Shown one piece after another: positions 41,546 through 51,000 of a stretch of DNA of 64,000 nucleotides. The translations under genes and the position numbers were made by a program. Source of the DNA: Auriscalpium vulgare (taxonomy: Eukaryota; Basidiomycota; Agaricomycetes; Russulales; Auriscalpiaceae); NCBI GenBank assembly GCA_019915015.1, contig JAHBBC010000022.1:496001-560000 (forward strand), written 5' to 3'. The notes beneath the pieces are model-generated. The model was not told the DNA's origin. It ran no database searches and worked only from the letters and a program-made list of their open reading frames with translations. Positions within the stretch are counted from its first letter, which is position 1; each line of letters opens with the position of its first letter.

Positions 41546-42355
41546 ATGCCCATCATTGACGTATTCACCCTCTTTTCAGTTTTCTATTTAGCCCGCTCGC
41601 CCCCATGTCCCCCAGCCCATCCCCATCCCAGCATGAATCCAATCATACCACCAGTCCTTCATCAACCATCCGCCGCCTTGTTATCCCCCGCACCCCCAAC
41701 GCCCACAGCGCGACCCCTACCCAACCTTCCCTCGCGTCAGTCCACCATCTCCTTCGAACGCTCGCAGTGGATCCAGACCCCTCTTCCCACCCCTCCCTCT
41801 CGTTTCCAGCAGAGGAGGCGCGACACTGTGGATCGCCTCCACTCCTTCTTCCGCCCGTACAAATTCCGCCTTGAGCGCCTCTATTGGAACTTCTTCCCTC
41901 CCAACCTCGACAACCCGGTCATCCTCATCCACAGTGACGCGCTCTCCGAGGCGGTCAACTTCCGCGACCCCTACGCTTGGCGGGCCACTTGTCGACCAGC
42001 GAAGCGTGTATTCATCGGCGCGAAGGTCATGGTCGTTGTTTCCTCCCCTTTCAGCGAGCAGCTCAGGGGCATCCTGACCGGCATCATTCTCGCCATGCGG
42101 GCCGTTGGCCCCAAGCGCATCCAACTCATCCTCGGCCCCAACAACGGCAGGGGCCCTTTGGACTACCTCGAGGTGGAGCGAGCGTGGGTCCGCATCCCCG
42201 TGCGTGACTGGATCTCCATGGCCCTCTCCAGCTCCGCGCGCGTCGATCCCCTCGCTCACTACCCGGTGGCAGCCGGTGAAGTCGAAGACGAGTGGACAGG
42301 CATCAACTGCGTGCATTTCCAGCGCGCCGCGCACCGTCGTGCGCAGATGGAGTAA
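41546..42355 (+). CDS. Ngaro fourth ORF, unknown function
   Basis: A 269-codon frame between A2 and B2. The first ~70 residues are Pro/Ser-rich. The rest looks globular, with alternating strands and helices: NPVILIHSDALSEAV, RVFIGAKVMVVVSSPF, ILTGIILAMRAVGPKRIQL, WVRIPVRDWISMALS. I do not recognise a domain; it lacks the GDSL/SGNH motif known from some animal Ngaro elements. Its position inside the element and its intact frame suggest it serves the element. Because it lies downstream of the A2 repeat, it may have its own promoter there. Confidence 0.6.
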   Translation: MPIIDVFTLFSVFYLARSPPCPPAHPHPSMNPIIPPVLHQPSAALLSPAPPTPTARPLPNLPSRQSTISFERSQWIQTPLPTPPSRFQQRRRDTVDRLHSFFRPYKFRLERLYWNFFPPNLDNPVILIHSDALSEAVNFRDPYAWRATCRPAKRVFIGAKVMVVVSSPFSEQLRGILTGIILAMRAVGPKRIQLILGPNNGRGPLDYLEVERAWVRIPVRDWISMALSSSARVDPLAHYPVAAGEVEDEWTGINCVHFQRAAHRRAQME

Positions 42356-42568
42356 AGGAGGAGGAAGGGAAGGGTGTCTCGTTTCGCACGGCGCGATCGC
42401 GCGCATCCTTATCGCCCCCATTGATTTCCCCTTCTCTTGATAACCCGCACCTTACTCAGCCGCTCCCTCCTTTATTTCACATGTTCGGACATTGTTCCTT
42501 GTTCCTGTTAGGGTTCCCCCTCGAGGTAGCATCCCCACCCGCCCATGGCCCGTGGTCCCTCCCACCCG

Positions 42569-42783
42569 ATCGCTAACCCGGCCCCCCTTTCAGGATTCAT
42601 CGATCGGTGTCGGAGGCCCCAGTGGGCTTCGCCCGTCTCTCCTTTCTTGTCCACACGTCGCCACGCATTACCTGTATATTTCGCGCTTGACTCAATACAT
42701 TTGCGACAGCCTCTCCTTCGTGTGACATTCCACCCCACTCGGCATCACCGCCCTCTCCCGCCGAGCGAGTGAGTACTCGTAGA
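42569..42783 (+). repeat. Ngaro split repeat B2 (right end)
   Basis: 215 bp, looks identical to B1. The right boundary is set by loss of identity after GTACTCGTAGA. Confidence 0.9.
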
Positions 42784-42946
42784 GTCGCACAGTAACGATC
42801 ATAGTCCGATACCCCTTGCCTCCGCCCTCCACATACCTTGCTGCTCAAGCCTTTTCAAGGTCTACCGCGGCGCCGGATCTCGAGGTCCGTACGCTCGTCT
42901 GGCTCACATAGGTGGATTGTGTTGACAGCCAGCCCAGGGCGACGCA

Positions 42947-44179
42947 ATGACTCCCCCGCCTCTCCCTTTCGACGTCCATGCGCGTATCATGCAGTTCGTT
43001 TACATCAATTCGCAGCCACGAGCTCGACTACAGGACGCTCTATGCATGCGCGCTGGTATGTAAGGAATGGGTCCCCATCGCGCAGCGTCTCCTCTTCCGC
43101 CGCATCCCCTGCCACCCCGGCAACAACTGGCTCCTCCGAACCTTCCATCTCCTCAACGCCATCCCCCGCCTCCTCCCCGCGGTAACGAAGAACCCGCACC
43201 TCGGCACCTACATACTCTCCATCTCCGTCACCCTCGAAAACGACGAAATATTTTGGACCCAGAACCCCCGGCGTATCAATTACTATGCTCTCTTACGCCA
43301 CTGCCCGCACATCGCCCAAGTGCGCGTGGACTTCCCCTGGCTCCGCGGGCACCGTACGTACACGGCGGCGCTATCGCAGCTGCGCACCCTGGCCCTGCAC
43401 CCGACTGTTCTGATCACCGCCCCGGACACGAGCCTAACCGCGGCCCTCGCGATTTGGCCAAGCGTGCGCCACCTCGTGGTGGAAAACTATGGCACGTCGG
43501 TCACCTACCCGCTACCTGCACAGCTAAGCTCCGTGGCACACGGGGACGTCCTCTGGTTCCTCCCACCTGAACCAGGAACCGCCGCACAGTACACGGTCGA
43601 GGAGCTGGACTTTGGCTCCATGTTTGTCGTGGAGGGAAAATTGGGCGGCATCGGTTGGGACAGCTTGCGCATGCTGACCTGTTGGTCGCTCCCATCGACC
43701 GGCGATCTTCAGAAGTTCACGCGCATCGAGTCTCTCGTCCTCCGCAGGCTGCAGGACGACTCTTTCACGCTCCCCCGCACGCTTCGCCATTTTGGGTTTC
43801 ATTCCACCCACGACAAAGAAATGGAGGGCCCGAACGACGAAGAAGCGGCGTGGTACGCCGAAGAAGCTGAGCCAACGGAGAAGTGGAGAGCGAGGAAGAA
43901 GCGGAGGCAAACAAAGCGCAATGCCTCGGGTACCTCGTCAGCGCGCTGGCGGACGAGAGCGCGCTGCCTGAGCTGCGCCAGGTGTCGGTGACCCGCTCCT
44001 CGTCACAGGAGGTTTTGCAGGCGCTTGAGGGGCTGTGCAAGTCGCGCAGGGTGGAACTAGTCTCGTATGCGGACCCCGAGTCTTACCCGATACGCTGTCT
44101 CCGATTTATCTTTGGTTCGAGGCTGACAATGCACTCGTACAGCGCGCACGATATGTTGATTGGATATCGTGATCCATGA
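42947..44179 (+). pseudogene. F-box-like protein, copy 5, frameshifted
   Basis: The ATG at 42947 starts MTPPPLPFDVHARIMQFVYI as in copy 3. The frame breaks at ~43,011, where two bases of an expected AGAG are missing (SQSHELDYR would be normal), and continues in another frame with TLYACALVCKEW, RLLFRRIPC and IWPSVRHLVVEN. A second frameshift near 43,885, in an expanded Glu/Ala-rich stretch, moves to the frame SALADESALPELRQVSV...YADPESYPIR, ending at 44177-44179. The Ngaro element sits in its promoter region. The combination suggests a dead copy, although the breaks could have come before or after the insertion. Confidence 0.7.
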
Positions 44180-45075
44180 CTTCCTCATGCCGGACAATGA
44201 GGGAGGGCTCACTGCGGGTCGATTCAGTCCAAGTCATCCGGTCTACCATATGAGAAGGGTCGCGCCTAGTGTCTCAGTCCTGTATTCTTGCTCGTCAAAA
44301 TGAAACTCTGTTATTTGAGGATGGGATGCCGATGTCTGCGGGTGCAGTATGTAGCCTCCTCTGCTGGTTTTCCACCCAACGCCACTTGACATCCATCCCC
44401 GGCAGCGCCTCCGTGAACTTCCGCAAAAGATGTACGATCACGCTGCATCGAGCACGTCGAGCACACCGCACCTGTGCGTGCTGCGAGCGACTTCAGTGCA
44501 GCATTTGCGGCACGCTCTGGCGTGTCTCTCCTGTTCTTGGAGGCATTTACCGCCCCCTCATGCGAATGCCTGCACGTAATATCGCCGTCTGATTGTATTG
44601 CAGTGTCCGTAGTACTTGTTAATAGCAACCTCCACTGATAATACAAAGTCGCGTGTGCGTCATCCAGTCATGGATGAAGAGCAGCAATGATATACGAAAA
44701 GAGCGCGATACTTTCCCGTGCGGTTTCGAGCTTGCAAAGGCTCTCGTCAGGAGGCTACGCTACCCCGACCGCATACTTGCCCCTTCTAACCTTGATCTTG
44801 ACGGCGGCCGCTTGACTCTTGATGCGTCTTGATGGCGGGCTAGATGCACTGAATCCACGTACCGAGGTGGGGCTCTCCCGCCTCACTAACACACGACTGC
44901 CAAAACGAATCACCGTAGACCGCATTTACCATTTTTTTGTGTTTTTGTTCTTATCTTGAGCCACGAGGCGCGCCTGCGATACGCGCGATGAGAACCCGTC
45001 AAGGACATAGAGAAAGACGGTGCACGTACTCAATAGCGCCACCGCGGCCGCTCGTCCGCCGGCTGAGACCGGAAC
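44180..45075. other. Intergenic region between F-box copy 5 and the Helitron
   Basis: No gene is supported. 44,740-44,790 resembles block T weakly (CTCTCGTCAGGAGGCTACGC). A Cys-containing frame at 44,269-44,592 has no recognisable family. Confidence 0.4.
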
Positions 45076-48000
45076 TTGCTGGGAGTGGGCCGACGCAGGG
45101 CACGGCAGTACGATTCCTGTTTGGTGTAAAGTATTGCTAATCTGATTTGTTTTTAGAAAATATTTGAATATATAAGTACACTTGCCTTTCTACCCCTGAC
45201 ATTGTAGATGTCTTGGATTGTGGTCAATCTGCCCTCATCAATACAGTTTCTTCCTGTTGCTATTCCATCATGGTATGACAGGCCTCCATTGTCAGAAACA
45301 ATACGAGAAGTAAAATGAGCATCTCCATAATATACAATGCCTTTGAGTTTGTATATTAGTCTGCCTTGCCCTTCTCCAATGGACAATGATTGTTTAATTT
45401 TCAAGTGTGCTACATGCTGAGGCAGAATTATTACCAGAAATGGGGGTACAACATTGTCAAAAGAGACAAGTCGTGTTAAATATCCATTGCATGTTTGACA
45501 TTTGCGTGTGCTTTTTGTGGACAATTTTTTCTTGAGTTCTGTGGCCACTGTCTGAGGGACATCATTGTACAGTCTCCAAGAAGGTACATTGACATGATTA
45601 TCTGAAACCATAGTATTGCACTGCGGACACTGTGTCTTCACTGAGAATAGGAAATGATCACTTTTAAATATCTCTTCACACAGACTGTAAATATCTGTAC
45701 CTGTTCGACCATCCATAGGAAAGGACTGTGGATTGGAGGTGTGTAACATGTGCTGTATTTTATCCCTTGTAGTTTCTAACTGAGACAGAACATGTGTAGG
45801 GTTATTAAGTAAAGCCCAATCCTGTGTTAGGACATCAAATATTTCGTTCATAGAATTTACTTTCATTGCCCAAGTGTCCTTATGAGAGCTGTACATGTGG
45901 AACAGTATGGTCAGGACACTGTCATATGCACAACTCCATGTATTCCCATTCCAGATCAACCCGCTTTTGTTTCTCTGAGTAGAGTCATGGTTTCCTACAG
46001 TTCGCCTCTTTTTTGCTATGCGTGTTGGCCCATGATCTGTATTTACAGTTGTGAGAGTTGATGCTCCAGGGGCAGGAGCAAACATTGAATTACTGTTGTC
46101 TTGTTGCAACACATCAAGTTTTCTCTTCCTTGATTTTTGCTGTTCAGTACTGGATTTCTCTGTTTCCTTGATAGTTGAGACTTTTCTCCAAGCTGTGTCA
46201 TCTTCTGTTGAGGGAACAACCATAGGTGCTGACTGTGACCATCTTATTGAGGGATGAACCTTGTCAGGCACTGTCCCTGCCCCTTTCCATGCTTGATACT
46301 GCTTGATTAGACTTGATCGAGTTGTAGCATTGATGTGTCCAGGAAGTTCACCAATGAACCGCAGTCTTGTAATTTCATCTAGTATTTCCAGCTCGCGGAA
46401 TTCTTGCCTAAGGTATCCAGATAAGCCTCCTGTGATTTTTGTTACATCACACATCTGCAGTATAATTGTGCCATTAAGACTGGAACCTCGAGAAAGACAT
46501 GTATATACAGAGTGGTGAGTCCTGCAGTTTTTCAGATCTACCACATTGTAAGGTCGTGTGCGTCCTTGGGACCCATAGTCTGTCATTGCAAAGTTAGGGA
46601 GTATGGGCACTTGCTCCCGTGTGACATGTACCATGCTATCATTCGCCATTTTACACTGCACAGGCAGAGATTGTTTAGATATTGGGACAACATTCACAGG
46701 CAGACCTTCAAGTTGTACCACAGAGGGTGGTTTTGTGAGCTTAACAAAAACTGTGTCTAATGTGCTTTTATTATTATTATGCAGGACTGCTTTCCATCCT
46801 ACAACTGTCCCCTCTGCGCCATTTGTAACACATACTTCAGTTGCCTCATTTCTCTTAATTAGTATTGGCATTCCACGGCAAAGCTTTAGAGTACCTGGGA
46901 TATTCATAGATGCTGCATGTGGCAACTGCCTTAATTTGTCTTGCAGAGGTTCTGGCAAAATGTCAGATGTTCTGCGAGGGTCAGTAGAGTTCCTTTGCCT
47001 TTGTTTAGATACTGTCTGTGATTTCCACTTGTCAACAGATACAAAGGTAGTCAATGACTGGTTTGTATCTTGTGCAAATTTTGTACACCCGAGGGTGTTT
47101 ATTTGATCTCTTTGGGAATTCAGAGCTGTGATGATTGAAACATGCCGGAAGTTAGGATGTGAGATATCTACCTTTGGGTTTTGTGGACCTGGTATTCTAG
47201 ACTTTAGTAATGAGATATCATCAGCAGTGCATGACTTGTAACGCATATTCTCCAATGCGAGGCGAAATTGTGCGTCTTCTTCTGACATTGTGTTTTGCCT
47301 CATATTCTGTCTGAGCAAAACAACCACTGTGCTTTGATGCCACAGTGCCTTGCCCATTGTGTGACGTTGGTCACGTAAGCTGTTTGTTGTGCTAAGCACT
47401 GTTCCAACTTTGTGACTGAACAAAGCTGGTCCTTTGGCACTGATTGGTGGTAATTGGGCAAAGTCCCCAGCAAATATCATATTTTTGCCTCCAAAGGCCT
47501 CCTCTTCAACTTGCAAGGCTGTGCTCATTTGAGCACTGATGTTGTATAGATCACCGCAATCCACCATAGATATTTCATCTAGAAATACATACTTGACATG
47601 ACGAAGACGATCTTTGATGGCAGTCATTGTCCCAGCAGAATTGCTTACCCCACTGCCAGGTGTCTCCCCTCCTCCTCTAAAGCCCAGCACAGAGTGGTAG
47701 GTAGATCCAGATACAAGTGCTGCGGCAGAACCAGTTGGGGCTACAATCAAGAACAAATATGATTGGCCTCGCTTTTCAAATAATGAGATTAGTGCTTTAA
47801 TAACCTGGGACTTTCCTGTGCCTGCCATCCCCCCAATATGCATTTTTAACTGAGATGCGTTCCCATCAACAGAGTGGTTTGCAATGATTGTGAAGGCACG
47901 TTCTTGCTCTTCATTAAGTGTAAATTCAAGGCAAGTGGCTGTAATGAGATCTTTGTCCTTTTTCTGTTGAGGTAAAAACTCTTTGAACAGGTACTCATAG

Positions 48001-51000
48001 TCAACAACTTTGACCGTGTTAGCTGCTGCACTGTGGAACTTGAAATTTCCCTGCTGTTTATCTGATTCAGGTCCAGTCATTTCCTTCGTTACATCATCCT
48101 GCTTTTTATTCAGAACATCTGCCCTTTTATCAGCCAATAGTGTCTTCCAAGCAGATGACTCTTTCTCACCTCCATTGATAAAATCAGGCAGAAGGTCATC
48201 TGCTGGTATGAGATCTGATTTTTTCATCCATCCACTAGCTTCCATCAAATTTTCAATCTGTACCATTTGAGCCATTTTATTGGCTGTTTGAGGACCAATG
48301 TCATCCCATTCTGTCTCAAGATGAGCTATAAGGTCTGGTACCCCTAAGGCAAGATCTTCACTATGTTGAACATCAAGTTCATCAGTGTACCTTCCAAAGA
48401 TTGGATGACCTTCCTTTTCTAATAGTTCTTTTCTTCTCTGAGCTGCAAAGTCATGCCGAGCATCATTGCACTCATATTTTATATTGCAGAAATTCATTAT
48501 CTGTTTTTGTCGAGGTGTGAAGTCATAAGAGTTGAATGCATCAGACCATGATTGTTCGAGTGTCTTTATATCAGCACCAGATCGCCAAGGATGGAAGAGC
48601 CCCAACATTGTCAGCTGATAATTCTCTTCATTCCCATGATTTTTTCTTGGCAATACACCACCCACAAAGCATGGGACACGCGCCTTGGCCTCTGAGTATA
48701 CCTTGATGGTGTGAGTTTTTACCTGAGGGTGATCTTCCAAAAATCTGTATATGGTTGTGTCCCTTTTCCCCCTTTTATTCTTCTTTTTATCATAGTCATC
48801 ATCTAGATCACTGTCTGTCTCAAAAACATAGTCTGCATCGTCACTGTCTATCTCAATGCTCTCACTATCTAGATCATCCTCACTGTCCTCAGCATCACTA
48901 TCATCAGCTTTGTGTGCCATACTATTGGTGTGTCTTTTAGGACTTCCTACCAAAGTGTCACCACTGATTGAGCTGCATTCATCATCTTCCTGAATGTCCA
49001 TATGCTCATTGTCATTGAGGCCCTCCTCGAGCTGTCTTACATCAAGCATTGTGATGTCCCCATCTAATTGAGTACTTTCAGAAACAGCCTGAGACTGTGG
49101 TTGGACTGCTGCAATGACTGTCTTTTCTCTGCTCATCTTGTTGGTCTTTTCTTGTGCTGCACTTATTTTGACTTTGTGTACTCTCGAAATCCAGTCATGC
49201 AAAGGCCAATTTTCAAACTCTTTTGGTCTATAGATATAATCTAGTACTGGCGACAGAGCAACTACATTGCCCTCAACAGAATTTAACACAACACGCTCCT
49301 CTTTCGGCTCATCAGAATCAACAAAGGACCAGAATTTCTTGATTTCATTGATATATGACTTCCAGTAGAATGTCTTAAACTTAAACATTGTGTAGTGATC
49401 AGGATGTCCTAAGATGTACAGGGCAGACATGGGCGCACCAAGCTCTTGCTTTACAGTCAAGGCATTGACAATTTTTACAATAATCCACCTGGCCTTTTCA
49501 ATTTTAGTAGCATCTCCATTGATAAATTCTGAGTTTCTGTTGAATATTGTCTTTATGGCCTCTAACATTGTGCTGGTCCGCAATGGTGTTTTTGTAATAT
49601 AGTCCGTGATATAAGCAATACTTGACTTGATTGCTGTGCCAGAAAGAAGACTAGTAATATCTGTATTACATCGCATCACATATGAGACTAATGGGGTCAC
49701 CGTATTGAGCCATGCTTCTCCTTGTTTTATTTGTAACAGACCATTTTCTGAGTCGATCGTTGTTTGTGCATGGACCTCACGAGGAAATCTTGACTTGCAT
49801 GAAGGATGACGGCGATTTTTACAGCCAGAATGACATGTATGTCTATTGGAACGAAATAATATTTCGTTGACTGTATCCTTGAAAGAAGCCCACCATGATT
49901 TAGAAGTGGAACAAGAAGAACACTGTGTTGCCTTTTCCATATCAACATGTTTTTTGCAAGGGGTAGGCGCGGTCTCAGGTAAAGTCATAGTGGGGTCAAC
50001 ACGTGAGGGATCATTTGCAGTCTTCTTGTCCATCTTGTCAACAACTTCTTGCATAGTTTCATCTACAAATTCTCCTTGGTGAGTAGCCTCCAGATACTCA
50101 ACCAGAGACTTTTGAAATGCAGAGTCATTGGCGATGATTCTATCTTTGATTTCCTGTGGTGTAAGTGCATTCCTTATCCACAATAGCATATGCAAATGAA
50201 GTGTCAGACGCCCTTGCTGTTCTACAGTGCCATAGTAACCAGATGTATTCCCATATAGACCTGGCTGAGTGGAACCCACCCCTAGGACATGTTTGAGAAA
50301 GAGCTCTACCATGAATTTGAAAAATCGTGCACCTGCAATAGGGTTATTTGCAATCAGCCTGTACCTTTCACTTTGTGTAAGAACCTTTGGATAGATATGG
50401 ACATCATCATCAGCAAAGTATAGAGCAATAGGATGTTTAATATCTGTAGGAGAAAAGGTAATAAACCAGGAAGGAGCACCAAGCCACATAATCAAAGACC
50501 ATATCTCATTACGCATGAATTTCTTGTTTGTTGCAGAACCCTGCACATGGTGTGCCACATGATCCAGATCATTGATCATCTGATAGATTTGTTTTTCCTC
50601 GTCTGTCTGTGGTTTATATCTGTCATCATCCTCAAGTCGCGCAATCAAAGACTCTAACGAATCAGAATTAACAGCCATTATCCTGTCTGCTACCTGCGAG
50701 AAGCTTGCACGAGCAGCCAGTAGATAACCTCCTGTTGAGCTGTTTGCAATTTGACTGTGATTCAATGCTATCAAGGGGAATAGGGGTTCTAGTTGAAAAC
50801 GCTTGTCATAATACATGAGCAGAGCTCGTTTTCGTGCTACATCACTGACTACTTTCTCGCCATTTGTATTTCCCAATCCACCTAGGCCATAGGGGAAGAG
50901 CCACGGAAATGCAGAAGGATACAATTTAGGGTTCCCAAAGATTGACTCTGGCGCTTCAGCATGGCCGATACCTAGAACTTTGCCCCCTTCCTTGAGATAT

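Larger units (their letters stand above)
36044..42783 (+). mobile_element. Complete Ngaro-type tyrosine-recombinase retrotransposon
   Basis: The 6740-bp element has split direct repeats in the order A1 (36044-36213) - gag - RT/RNase H - YR - B1 (41096-41310) - A2 (41311-41480) - ORF4 - B2 (42569-42783). This is the Ngaro/DIRS-order plan: a reverse-transcribed circle is inserted by a tyrosine recombinase, without the target-site duplication an integrase would leave. A1 equals A2 and B1 equals B2 by eye, and all ORFs are open, so the insertion is very young. The left and right flanks together reproduce the unoccupied site at 14219/14220. The element lies 163 bp upstream of the broken F-box copy 5. 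Confidence 0.9.

Noticed and set aside
36044..42783. LTR retrotransposon (Gypsy/Copia)
   Set aside because: No protease or integrase, repeats split as A1...B1-A2...B2, and a complete tyrosine-recombinase R-H-R-Y set.
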